This document shows positions 1 through 5,674 of a stretch of 5,883 nt of DNA, in pieces. Source of the DNA: Flavobacteriaceae bacterium UBA5079 (GTDB lineage: Bacteria > Bacteroidota > Bacteroidia > Flavobacteriales > Flavobacteriaceae). The stretch lies in NCBI GenBank assembly GCA_002414705.1, contig DIAL01000162.1:15132-21014 (forward strand), written 5' to 3'. Both the position numbers and the translations under genes were made by a program. The notes under the pieces were generated by a model. That model did no database searches and was not told where the DNA came from. It worked only from the letters and a program-made list of their open reading frames with translations. The first letter of the stretch is position 1. Each line of letters begins with the position of its first letter.

Positions 1-1
1 T

Positions 2-313
2 AAAAATCTACCAGAAACTGAACAAGCCTTACACATGGATATTCCTGCTTGGGTAACAGCTGCATTTGCAATAGCTGTTTTTGGCGGTACTTTAGGATGT
101 TTGGGATTATTACTTCGAAAAAAATGGGCAAGACTCGTATTCTTAATTTCGTTAATTGGAATTATTGTACAAATGATTCATAATGTGTTTATAAGTAACA
201 ATATGGATGTGTATGGACCAGGCGCTGTTATTATGCCAATTATGGTATTAATTATTGGTGTTTATCTTATTATGTATTCTAAATCTGCCATTAAAAAAAG
301 TTGGATATCATAA
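2..313 (+). CDS. Small multi-pass membrane protein, 5' end outside window
   Basis: The reading frame is open to the left edge. The residues before the first ATG (position 35) read KNLPETEQALH and join smoothly to MDIPAWVTAAFAIAVFGG, so that ATG is probably internal and the true start lies upstream, with at least one more N-terminal membrane helix. Three hydrophobic segments are visible: from AWVTAAFAIAV to LGLLL, from LVFLISLIGIIVQMI, and from AVIMPIMVLIIGVYLIMY. Charged KK/R clusters lie between and after them, and the tail is SAIKKSWIS. From memory it resembles a short family of Flavobacteriaceae membrane proteins often labelled 'sugar transporter' by automatic transfer; I see no evidence for sugar transport. 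Function is unknown. It runs convergently to the his operon and ends 11 bp before a shared terminator. Confidence 0.8.
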   Translation, partial: KNLPETEQALHMDIPAWVTAAFAIAVFGGTLGCLGLLLRKKWARLVFLISLIGIIVQMIHNVFISNNMDVYGPGAVIMPIMVLIIGVYLIMYSKSAIKKSWIS

Positions 314-324
314 AAAGTCCAACT

Positions 325-362
325 AAAAAGGCATTTGACTTATTAATCAAATGCCTTTTTTT
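325..362. terminator. Bidirectional Rho-independent terminator
   Basis: A perfect 14-bp inverted repeat (AAAAAGGCATTTGA at 325-338, complement at 347-360) encloses an 8-nt loop. It is followed by a run of seven T on the plus strand (356-362) and, on the minus strand, by the five T opposite 325-329. It lies between the convergent membrane protein gene and hisIE and can serve both. Confidence 0.92.
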
Positions 363-407
363 ACTTAATGGTCAGTAAGCAACCTATACATGTTTTATAA
401 AATAGCC

Positions 408-1007
408 TTATTTATGACGACCTTTTAAAACAGATTCTACATCTTTCAATGTAAACCCTTTTGCTTGTAGTAGAATAAGATAATGAAATAGTAAATCGGC
501 ACTTTCGTTTAAAAACAATGAGTTATTATTATCTTTTGCCTCAATAACAACTTCTACAGCTTCCTCACCTACTTTTTGAGCCATTTTATTAATCCCTCCT
601 TTAAAAAGTGATGCAACATATGACGTATCGTCATGTTGATTTTCTTTTCTATCTGTAATTACACGCTCTAATTCAGAAAGAAATCCAAAATTGGATTCAT
701 TTTTTTCATTCCAACACGTATCAGAGCCTGTATGGCACGTTGGGCCTTTTGGTTTTACTGAAACTAATAAAGCATCCTGATCACAATCCACCTGAATATC
801 ATTAAGTTCCAGAAAATTTCCACTAGTTTCTCCTTTAGTCCATAAACGATTTTTTGAACGACTGAAAAATGTTACGCGTTTTGTTTCTTGTGTCTTATTG
901 AATGCTTCCTGATTCATATAACCCAGCATTAATACTGTTTTAGTTCTAAAATCTTGAATTATGGCTGGTACTAATCCGTTTTCGTATTTATTAAAATTGA
1001 TTGTCAT
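408..1007 (-). CDS. hisIE: Bifunctional phosphoribosyl-AMP cyclohydrolase / phosphoribosyl-ATP pyrophosphatase
   Basis: This cytosolic enzyme catalyses steps 2 and 3 of histidine synthesis. The C-terminal HisE part hydrolyses PR-ATP to PR-AMP, and the N-terminal HisI part opens the purine ring to give ProFAR. HisI spans about residues 1-108. It shows [19 protein letters not shown] at 46-64, the metal-binding DCDQD at 74-78, and the zinc cysteines C75, C91 (PTCHTG) and C98 (DTCW). HisE spans about 110-199, with [10 protein letters not shown], the acidic helix [14 protein letters not shown] and [13 protein letters not shown]. At 199 residues it has the usual length of the fused Bacteroidota protein. 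Its ATG overlaps the hisF stop by 4 bp (ATGA), implying translational coupling. It is the last gene of the operon and ends before the shared terminator. Nothing is missing. Confidence 0.97.
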   Translation of the reverse strand: MTINFNKYENGLVPAIIQDFRTKTVLMLGYMNQEAFNKTQETKRVTFFSRSKNRLWTKGETSGNFLELNDIQVDCDQDALLVSVKPKGPTCHTGSDTCWNEKNESNFGFLSELERVITDRKENQHDDTSYVASLFKGGINKMAQKVGEEAVEVVIEAKDNNNSLFLNESADLLFHYLILLQAKGFTLKDVESVLKGRHK

Positions 1008-1762
1008 GATAAGCGAATGGGTATTTTATTTTCTTGTAATGTTTTCTTTAACTCTAAAATATCTATAGTTCCAAAATGAAATACGCTAGCTGCTAAAGCT
1101 GCATCAGCATGACCTTTTTGAAAGGTGTCTATAAAATGATTGGAAGTTCCTGCACCTCCTGAAGCAATAATGGGAATGTTTAATTCTGACGTTAAACGTG
1201 CTAAAGCCGAATTGGCAAATCCGTTTTTAGTGCCATCATGATCCATGGATGTGAATAAAATTTCACCAGCACCAAGGCTTTCAACTGTTTTTGCCCATTG
1301 AAATAAATCTAAATCGGTTGGTATGGTTCCGCCTGCTAAATGCACTTTCCACTGTCCTTCAATTTGTTTTGCATCAATAGCAACGACAATGCATTGACTC
1401 CCAAATTTATCAGATAATTCTCTAATTAATTCCGGCCGTTTTATAGCTGCAGAATTTACAGCCACTTTATCAGCACCAGATTGTAATAGTAAATCTACAT
1501 CTGCAACGGAACCTACTCCTCCACCAACTGTAAAGGGAATATTCACTTCTTTAGCAACTTGTAGCACCATATCAATTAAGGTTTTCCGACCTTCTAATGT
1601 GGCAGAAATATCTAGAAAAACTAATTCGTCTGCTCCAGTTTGCGCATATTTTTTGGCTAAAACTACGGGATCGCCTGCATCTTTTAAATCGACAAAATTA
1701 ATGCCTTTTACAGTACGTCCATTTTTAATATCTAAACAGGGAATGATTCGTTTTGTTAGCAT
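1004..1762 (-). CDS. hisF: Imidazole glycerol phosphate synthase, cyclase subunit
   Basis: HisF is a (beta/alpha)8 barrel that condenses PRFAR with ammonia, giving imidazole glycerol phosphate and AICAR. Ammonia normally comes from HisH through the barrel. The protein is 252 residues, typical for the family, and starts [12 protein letters not shown]. The two catalytic aspartates are present at the canonical positions, D11 (PCLD) and D130 (VVAID). Phosphate-binding loops are seen at TVGGGVGSV (about 78-86) and IIASGGAG (about 198-205), and the family signature at DHDGTKNG (174-181). It begins 5 bp after the hisA stop and overlaps hisIE by 4 bp. Its partner HisH is broken in this window, so this copy may depend on free ammonia unless an intact hisH exists elsewhere. 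Confidence 0.97.
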   Translation of the reverse strand: MLTKRIIPCLDIKNGRTVKGINFVDLKDAGDPVVLAKKYAQTGADELVFLDISATLEGRKTLIDMVLQVAKEVNIPFTVGGGVGSVADVDLLLQSGADKVAVNSAAIKRPELIRELSDKFGSQCIVVAIDAKQIEGQWKVHLAGGTIPTDLDLFQWAKTVESLGAGEILFTSMDHDGTKNGFANSALARLTSELNIPIIASGGAGTSNHFIDTFQKGHADAALAASVFHFGTIDILELKKTLQENKIPIRLS

Positions 1763-1767
1763 AATTT

Positions 1768-2514
1768 CTAAATAAAGCGAGATAAATCTTTGAGTTTAAT
1801 CTTGTTTTCATAAAGTGCTTTTCCAATGATTACACCTTCACAACCCACTTCTTTTAAGGCTATGACATCATCAATATTTGAAACACCTCCTGAAGCAATG
1901 AGTTTAATAGATTGTGGAGCGCTGCTATTAGTACAAGACTCCAATATGTTTTTATAAAGGGTTAAAGCTGGACCTTCTAACATACCATCTTTTGAAATAT
2001 CTGTACAAATTACGTAGCGAATACCTTTTTTCTGATAGCTTTTTACAAACGGAATAACTTCTTGATTGCTGCGTTCTTGCCAACCACTAACCGCTATAGT
2101 TCCACCTGTCTCTGTTGGGTAACAATCGGCTCCTAAAATTATTTTTTCAGACCCATAAGTATCTAACCAACCTGTAAATGTATCTGAATTCTTAACGGCA
2201 ATACTTCCTCCAGTAATTTGGCGTGCACCTGAATTAAAAGCGACATGTAAATCGTCATCTGTTTTTAATCCGCCTCCAAAATCTATTTTCAAACTAGTTT
2301 TAGACGCTAATAATTCTAAAATTCTATAATTAACCACATGACATGCTTTGGCACCATCTAAATCTACCAGATGCAAATATTCGATGCCTGAATCTTCAAA
2401 TTGTTTGGCGACTTCTAGTGGGTTTTCATTATAGATTTTTTTTGTATCATAATCACCTTTGGTAAGTCGGACACATTTTCCGCCTATGATATCTATTGCT
2501 GGTATAATTCTCAT
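1768..2514 (-). CDS. hisA: ProFAR isomerase
   Basis: HisA catalyses the Amadori rearrangement of ProFAR to PRFAR, the step before HisF. It is a (beta/alpha)8 barrel homologous to HisF. The 248-residue product starts [17 protein letters not shown], with catalytic D8 in the first strand and the second catalytic aspartate at about D130 (ILGAD). It also shows the half-barrel glycine motifs DFGGGLK (78-84) and IASGGVS (206-212), and [10 protein letters not shown] (170-179). Length and motifs are those of a functional enzyme. The start is fixed by the MRIIPAID N-terminus. It follows hisH after a 64-bp spacer, unusually loose for this operon. The spacer holds a short inverted repeat, TGACTTT/AAAGTCA (2533-2548), with no clear function. 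Confidence 0.97.
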   Translation of the reverse strand: MRIIPAIDIIGGKCVRLTKGDYDTKKIYNENPLEVAKQFEDSGIEYLHLVDLDGAKACHVVNYRILELLASKTSLKIDFGGGLKTDDDLHVAFNSGARQITGGSIAVKNSDTFTGWLDTYGSEKIILGADCYPTETGGTIAVSGWQERSNQEVIPFVKSYQKKGIRYVICTDISKDGMLEGPALTLYKNILESCTNSSAPQSIKLIASGGVSNIDDVIALKEVGCEGVIIGKALYENKIKLKDLSRFI

Positions 2515-2578
2515 AATCTTATATTTTCAATGTGACTTTAAAAAGTCATTTATTTTATTTCTTTAAATGAAAGATAAT

Positions 2579-3025
2579 CTACAATTCAAGAAAGTTTTTC
2601 AATAGTTGTTCGCCTGCCAGGCTACTTTTTTCTGGGTGAAACTGAACACCATAAAAATTATTATTTTGTAAAGCTGAAGCATATGTAATGTCATATTCGG
2701 TTACAGCAATGGCTTCTTGACTCATTACTGCGTAATAACTATGAACAAGATACATGTATTCATTTGCTTTTATATTATGAAATAAATTTGATTTCAAGTT
2801 TGTAACGGTATTCCATCCCATTTGAGGCACTTTTACTGTATTTGAAAATCGTTTTACTCGTGTGTCAAAAATTTTCAAACCTTCTGTATTGCCTTCTTCA
2901 GAAAAATTACACATCAATTGCATGCCTAAGCAAATGCCCAAAACTGGTTGTTTTAGTGTTGGAATTAATAGATCTAATTGGGTGTCTTTCAGTTTCTTCA
3001 TTGCTGAACTAGCTTCGCCAACACC
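2579..3025 (-). pseudogene. hisH: Imidazole glycerol phosphate synthase glutaminase subunit, 5' end missing
   Basis: HisH is the class I glutamine amidotransferase that feeds ammonia to HisF. The remaining part still carries the catalytic triad. Counting from the first in-frame ATG (2999-3001), the nucleophile is C24 in GICLGMQLM, and H122 and E124 lie in VQFHPEKS. Homology continues upstream of that ATG: G-V-G-E-A-S-S-A directly precedes MKKL and matches the family's PGVGEA segment, so the ATG is not the native start. Further out the frame reads one Tyr and then a stop (3029-3031). About 148 residues remain against roughly 195-200 for the family, so some 50 N-terminal residues, including the first strands of the fold, are lost. 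A 140-residue product from the internal ATG is possible, but I expect it to be non-functional. The missing 5' part may lie beyond the window. Confidence 0.9.
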
Positions 3026-3042
3026 GTATTATATTAATATAC
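3025..3042. other. Breakpoint in hisH, probable left end of an integrated element
   Basis: Sequence coding for conserved HisH residues ends at the GGT glycine codon (complement of 3023-3025). From 3026 the DNA is AT-rich and non-coding. The first 17 bases form a near-palindrome, GTAT-T-ATATTAATATAC, containing the perfect 12-bp palindrome TATATTAATATA (3030-3041). The break itself is seen; that it is an element end is inferred from the accessory genes that follow. The exact base of the junction could lie a few bases either side. Confidence 0.65.
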
Positions 3043-3089
3043 TCTTTTATGTATTGTATTTATTGACTTTAAATAAATATTATTAAAGT

Positions 3090-3111
3090 AGGTACAACAT
3101 AGGTATAACAT
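3090..3111. repeat. Tandem 11-bp direct repeat near the junction
   Basis: AGGTACAACAT (3090-3100) is followed immediately by AGGTATAACAT (3101-3111), 10 of 11 identical. It lies in a gene-free 180-bp stretch, 65 bp from the hisH breakpoint. Paired short direct repeats near an element end are a common layout for recombinase or excisionase binding sites; that role is inference only. Confidence 0.6.
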
Positions 3112-3143
3112 TTCCAGCCTTGTAAATAAGTGATCTATAAGCA

Positions 3144-3180
3144 TAAAAAAAACCGCTTCTAAATTAATAGAAACGGTTTT
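3144..3180 (-). terminator. Rho-independent terminator of the DUF6266-like gene
   Basis: On the minus strand an 11-bp stem (AAACCGTTTCT with AGAAGCGGTTT, one G-U pair) encloses an 8-nt loop and runs directly into a T tract opposite 3144-3150. It starts about 25 bp after the stop of the gene at 3206-3847. It should stop transcripts from the accessory region before they reach the broken hisH and the hisAF-IE genes. Confidence 0.88.
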
Positions 3181-3205
3181 CAATATGTATTTAAACTTAA
3201 AGTTA

Positions 3206-3847
3206 TTAAGCTGCCGTACCAGAGCCTAAATACACACTATTTGATACTGTCTTACCATCTTCAGATACAAATGCCATAAAAAGCTCTACAGTATCTCCTG
3301 CATAGGTATTTGGTATTGTTACTACTTGTGAACCTACAGTTCTATCAGCACCATCAAGAATATAAATTGATTCCTTCTTACTAGGATTGTAAACTAATAC
3401 CATCGCTTTATCTGTTACATTTGCATTGCCTTCTGCCGAGTTATCATCCCAATTAAAACTTATTTGTCCTGGGCCTGGCAAACCGGTTGTACCATTCAAA
3501 ACTCCTGACAAAGAACCTCTACTCAATAAAGCTAAAGAATAATCAATTGTAAAGTTAGGTGCAATACCACCTACCGCATTATTTAACACATAAGACATTG
3601 CTGCATTAAATTCCGTTTTCTTGGTTGCAAATGACTTATAACCGATTTTGACAAAATCTTTAGTCGCCTGCAAATACTCCAATGTAATGGTAAATTTATT
3701 ACGCTGATTCACTTGTCCCTCCGTTCGAGGATTTGCCACGCTAGATGGCTTAATTCTAATATAATCGATACCTTTCCAGCTACCGCCTATAATGTTACCT
3801 ACCTTTCCAGATAAGCCTCCTAAAATTCCTTGGGCTATTTTCCCCAT
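3206..3847 (-). CDS. DUF6266-like protein of unknown function
   Basis: The 213-residue product begins MGKIAQGILGGLSGKVGNIIGGSWKG and continues with DYIRIKPSSVANPRTEGQ. A glycine-rich start, a WKG and a PRT..Q..QR stretch (about 40-50) are what I recall of the Bacteroidota family DUF6266; the assignment is by eye. The N-terminal third is polar and glycine-rich. The rest (about 110-213) looks beta-rich, with the pattern ISFNWDDNSAEGNANVTDKAMVLVYNP and VELFMAFVSEDGKTVSNSVYLG, suggesting an immunoglobulin-like or similar sandwich. I see no signal peptide or membrane helix. ATG 3847 is the only sensible start, since the family-like N-terminus begins there. The gene has its own promoter candidate (3907-3914) and terminator, so it appears to be a single-gene unit. 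Function is unknown; nothing ties it to transfer. Confidence 0.85.
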   Translation of the reverse strand: MGKIAQGILGGLSGKVGNIIGGSWKGIDYIRIKPSSVANPRTEGQVNQRNKFTITLEYLQATKDFVKIGYKSFATKKTEFNAAMSYVLNNAVGGIAPNFTIDYSLALLSRGSLSGVLNGTTGLPGPGQISFNWDDNSAEGNANVTDKAMVLVYNPSKKESIYILDGADRTVGSQVVTIPNTYAGDTVELFMAFVSEDGKTVSNSVYLGSGTAA

Positions 3848-3906
3848 ACTTATAAATATTTAAAATTAATACTCGTTCGGATTTGGTACGGACTTCATAT
3901 AGCTTT

Positions 3907-3914
3907 CAAACTTA
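3907..3914 (-). promoter_or_regulatory. Bacteroidota-type -7 element for the DUF6266-like gene
   Basis: The minus strand reads TAAGTTTG here, an exact TAnnTTTG, about 60 bp upstream of the ATG at 3847. No clear -33 TTTG is seen at the usual spacing, so this is a candidate only. Confidence 0.5.
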
Positions 3915-3984
3915 ATCTACGCTATCAATATAACTAAAATTATGCCATTTTGTTACTGTTTTAAGCCATTACGATGCCTTTGCA

Positions 3985-4419
3985 TTAGGCTTCTTTGCTT
4001 TGCATTACTTTGAAACAATTACGTATATATGCCATTTTTAAAACTGTCATTTTATCAATGACAGTTTGTAGTTCTTTTTTACTTATGACAGAAACAGCAT
4101 TAATATGCTTTTGAAACTCAAAACCAATAATTTCACTTGATTTTAAGCCTTTTTTAAGCGTGTTTCTGCAATCATTTATTGAGATAAACGGAATAACACT
4201 TCCTTTTAAATAATATGCATAAAAGCCACCTATTTGCAACATCATAGATAAATGAAATAGTGTGTTCCTCTCTTCTTCGTTTGATATAGTGACTACAAAA
4301 CAATTAGGACAGGGATTTGTTAAAGGTTTTCCGCTGTTTAGACCTTTATTTAGGATGAAAAAATGAGGGTTCGAGTAAGTGCGACCAGTTTTGTGTGTTT
4401 TTAGTTCAAAAGTTGACAT
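3985..4419 (-). CDS. DUF6943-like small protein with a CPNC motif
   Basis: This 144-residue protein is probably cytoplasmic, with no signal peptide. The N-terminal half is the distinctive part: KTHKTGRTYSNPHFFILNKG (8-26), NSGKPL (28-33), PCPNCFVV (36-43; C37 and C40) and GSVIPFI (73-79). I recall such sequences as DUF6943, a Bacteroidota family of unknown role, and have moderate confidence in that name. The C-terminal half (about 85-140) is lysine-rich and helical. A single C-x2-C pair does not make a complete zinc site. The start is set by the MSTFELKTHK N-terminus; its ATG overlaps an inverted repeat (4418-4492). It lies 137 bp upstream of the DUF6266-like gene and 249 bp downstream of the HTH gene, so it is probably transcribed separately. 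CTTTGCATTA occurs twice at its 3' end (3978-3987 and 3998-4007). Confidence 0.8.
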   Translation of the reverse strand: MSTFELKTHKTGRTYSNPHFFILNKGLNSGKPLTNPCPNCFVVTISNEEERNTLFHLSMMLQIGGFYAYYLKGSVIPFISINDCRNTLKKGLKSSEIIGFEFQKHINAVSVISKKELQTVIDKMTVLKMAYIRNCFKVMQSKEA

Positions 4420-4492
4420 AGCTATCTAATTTAAAATTGCTTCGCCACGCTTCGCACCATTATTTTTTTTGAAAAGAAAAAAAGATAGCTAT
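4418..4492. repeat. 10-bp inverted repeat with ATAGCTAT cores in the DUF6943-like gene leader
   Basis: ATAGCTATCT (4418-4427) and its exact complement AGATAGCTAT (4483-4492) flank the 5' leader of the gene starting at 4419; the left arm overlaps the ATG. Each arm contains the palindrome ATAGCTAT, which recurs inside the 18-bp palindrome at 5612-5629. The pair may be two operator sites for one regulator, or a leader RNA stem that sequesters the start codon. Both readings are inference. Confidence 0.55.
4439..4458. repeat. Two tandem GCTTCGC copies
   Basis: GCTTCGCCAC (4439-4448) is followed directly by GCTTCGCACC (4449-4458), inside the loop of the 4418-4492 inverted repeat. GCTTCGCCA also occurs at the hisH breakpoint (3012-3020), where it encodes HisH residues. 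Confidence 0.45.
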
Positions 4493-4510
4493 AGTTATTG
4501 TGGCGTGGGT

Positions 4511-4626
4511 AAGGCTGTCAAGGTTTTTGGATAAAAGTTTTTTGAGTTAAATTGTTTAATGAAAAAGAAAAAGGTTTTTGAAAAAAGTTTTATTCAAAAC
4601 CCGTAGGGCTTGACCTTTATAGCCTT
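4511..4626. repeat. Interrupted inverted repeat enclosing a direct repeat
   Basis: AAGGCTGTCAAG (4511-4522) is matched on the opposite strand by CTTGAC (4609-4614) plus ATAGCCTT (4619-4626), with four or five extra bases between the two blocks of the second arm. Inside lies a 21-22 nt direct repeat, 4520-4541 and 4571-4591, both beginning AAGGTTTTTG, differing at about two positions. No reading frame covers the stretch. It could be a structured leader or small RNA, or a protein-binding region. Confidence 0.45.
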
Positions 4627-4640
4627 GTGCGGCTGGCAGA

Positions 4641-4670
4641 GGTAGCCACATATATTTGCTACCTTTTTTT
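4641..4670 (+). terminator. Plus-strand hairpin and T run with no plus-strand gene
   Basis: GGTAGC (4641-4646) and GCTACC (4658-4663) form a 6-bp stem around an 11-nt loop, followed by seven T (4664-4670). The T run is on the plus strand and touches the stop codon of the minus-strand HTH gene. Read on the minus strand the hairpin has no T tract after it. This suggests a rightward transcript from about 4430-4640 ending here, although no gene is seen on that strand. Confidence 0.6.
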
Positions 4671-4956
4671 ATTTTAATTGATTCCTTTTTAGTGTATCTA
4701 TAATTTCTTGCTTATTGTAGTAACGTCTGTTACCTATGCAATAGCTGTTTACTTTACCCTTATTTGTCCAATTCCAAAGTGTAGTTGAGTTAATTTTTAA
4801 ATATTCTGCTGTTTCTTGTCTTGTTAAATAGACATCGTTTTCTTTGGTGTTCAAATCATCTAAATAACTTTTTATTTTAAGTAATAATTTATCTGCTACT
4901 TTATCCGCTAATTCATCTACTGATACTTCTGTAATTTGTATTGTTTTTGTTATCAT
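4669..4956 (-). CDS. Excisionase-type helix-turn-helix DNA-binding protein
   Basis: The 95-residue protein has a MerR/excisionase-like winged-helix domain (HTH_17 type) at about 43-92: YLTRQETAEYLKINSTTLWN (helix-turn-helix), then WTNKGKVNSYCIGNRRYY (wing) and a closing helix KQEIIDTLKRN. Residues 1-36 (VSVDELADKVADKLLLKIKS) form an amphipathic helix that could mediate dimerisation. Such small proteins are very common in Bacteroidota conjugative and mobilizable elements, as recombination directionality factors or regulators. Without an integrase beside it, the role here could be either. The promoter candidate lies at 4974-4981, giving a leader of only about 10-15 nt. Upstream (rightward) is the 900-bp repeat region, which may hold its binding sites; that is inference. 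Confidence 0.87.
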   Translation of the reverse strand: MITKTIQITEVSVDELADKVADKLLLKIKSYLDDLNTKENDVYLTRQETAEYLKINSTTLWNWTNKGKVNSYCIGNRRYYNKQEIIDTLKRNQLK

Positions 4957-4973
4957 AATATTAATTTTTAGAA

Positions 4974-4981
4974 CAAAAATA
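4974..4981 (-). promoter_or_regulatory. Bacteroidota-type -7 element for the HTH gene
   Basis: The minus strand reads TATTTTTG, an exact TAnnTTTG, with 17 bp between it and the ATG at 4956. A convincing -33 TTTG is not seen at 19-21 bp upstream. Confidence 0.5.
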
Positions 4982-5030
4982 AAACACTTTTCTGGGGAAT
5001 TAACACTTAAAAAAATAGGTTACACTACGT

Positions 5031-5235
5031 GTTTGAGCGTTGGATGAAGCGTTTGTATAGGTAGCGTTTTAAATAGTTGTTTGATAAAACAGCATTTAAA
5101 CAAGCTACTTATGCAGGACTTTTAGACAATAGCTTGTTGCTTTTTTGAGGCACGATAAAAAGTAATGTGCTATGGCGTAGTTCTACATATTCTAAACCTA
5201 TTTTTTTATATCCTATTTCTTGGGTGGTGGGGAAA
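5031..5235 (+). repeat. Diverged module, copy A
   Basis: Three blocks occur in this order: GTTTGAGCGTTGG (5031-5043), TTTTGAGGCACGA (5143-5155) and TTGGGTGGTGGGGAAA (5220-5235). All three recur in the same order in copy B with 13/13, 12/13 and 15/16 identity, while the sequence between them has diverged or been replaced. Copy A also holds AATAGTTGTTTGA (5072-5084), which lies at the start of copy B. Confidence 0.55.
5099..5146 (+). terminator. Terminator-like hairpin in the gene-free region
   Basis: AACAAGCTA (5099-5107) and its exact complement TAGCTTGTT (5130-5138) enclose a 22-nt loop and are followed, after two bases, by six T (5141-5146). The loop is long for a terminator, so it may be only a hairpin of copy A. 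No plus-strand gene precedes it. Confidence 0.4.
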
Positions 5236-5438
5236 AGTGGTTTTTAATATTTGTTAGCGAAATGAAACAAACAAAGACTTGAGGTAAGGAATACTTGGAC
5301 TTAACGATGGTTTTGTGCAGTTGAATGAGATAACGAATATTATTATCAATTAACGTAACACTTTAAATGTTCGACTTTTTAATGCTTGTTCAAAATATGG
5401 TTAAAAGTTCGGATGTGAGCGTTGGCTGTGTGGATATT

Positions 5439-5530
5439 TTACATAATAGCAGTTATAGCTACGAAAACATAATAACACGCCGTAGGCAACCATTGAAAAG
5501 GTTTTTGCTACTATAACTTCTATTATGTAA
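5439..5530. repeat. 20-bp inverted repeat enclosing two small hairpins
   Basis: The 20-base arms 5439-5458 (begins TTACATAATAGC) and 5511-5530 (ends TATTATGTAA) are complementary at 19 of 20 positions. The 52 bases between can form two further hairpins: CTACG (5459-5463) with CGTAG (5481-5485), and GCAACC with GGTTTTTGC (about 5487-5508, imperfect). As a single strand this is a three-way junction of about 92 nt. An AGCGTTGGC copy lies 13 bp before it. There is no T tract on either side, so it is not a terminator. Confidence 0.65.
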
Positions 5531-5556
5531 CATAGCTTGGGGTTGTTTTTGTGGCG

Positions 5557-5674
5557 CAATAGTTGTTTGAGCGTTGGCAATGGCTCTTTGCTTTTTTATT
5601 GTACTGATTTCTAAAAATAGCTATTTTTAAATAAAACAAGCAATGTGCCATTATAGCGTTGGCTACAACTATTG
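5557..5674. repeat. Long imperfect hairpin with a symmetric repeat-bearing internal loop
   Basis: The outer stem is CAATAGTTGT (5557-5566) with ACAACTATTG (5665-5674), 10 of 10. Next comes a 12 x 12 internal loop (5567-5578 and 5653-5664), with AGCGTTGGC reading 5' to 3' on both sides. A second stem pairs AATGGC (5579-5584) with GCCATT (5647-5652). A third pairs about 5588-5600 with 5630-5643, 13 bp with one bulged base. The apex contains the palindrome at 5612-5629. Pairing was worked out by hand. Confidence 0.62.

Larger units (their letters stand above)
5031..5662 (+). repeat. Family of AGCGTT(GG) direct repeats
   Basis: AGCGTT occurs six times on the plus strand, starting at 5036, 5048, 5063, 5418, 5570 and 5655; I found no copy on the minus strand of this stretch. 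Four extend to AGCGTTGG (5036, 5418, 5570, 5655), and three of those to AGCGTTGGC. Two are preceded by TGTTTG, giving the 14-mer TGTTTGAGCGTTGG at 5030-5043 and 5564-5577. From base composition I would expect well under one AGCGTT per strand in this length (rough estimate). The first three are spaced 12 and 15 bp, close to helical-turn spacing. Confidence 0.65.

Noticed and set aside
2862..3086. Plus-strand frame of 74 codons opposite hisH
   Set aside because: It is antisense to the recognisable HisH coding sequence and has no family-like composition; the C-terminal part runs into AT-rich non-coding DNA.
4439..4533. Sigma70-type promoter (TTGACA at 4515-4520, minus strand) for the DUF6943-like gene
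   Set aside because: The -35-like hexamer with a 17-bp spacer is noticeable, but Bacteroidota use a different consensus and the matching -10 (ATAACT) is poor.
5031..5662. CRISPR array
   Set aside because: The repeated units are only 6-14 bp and the spacing is irregular (12 to over 300 bp); there are no uniform spacers and no cas genes.
5557..5674. Integron attC site
   Set aside because: The layout is suggestive, but the paired ends do not match the RYYYAAC/GTTRRRY boxes, no cassette genes flank it, and no IntI gene is visible.
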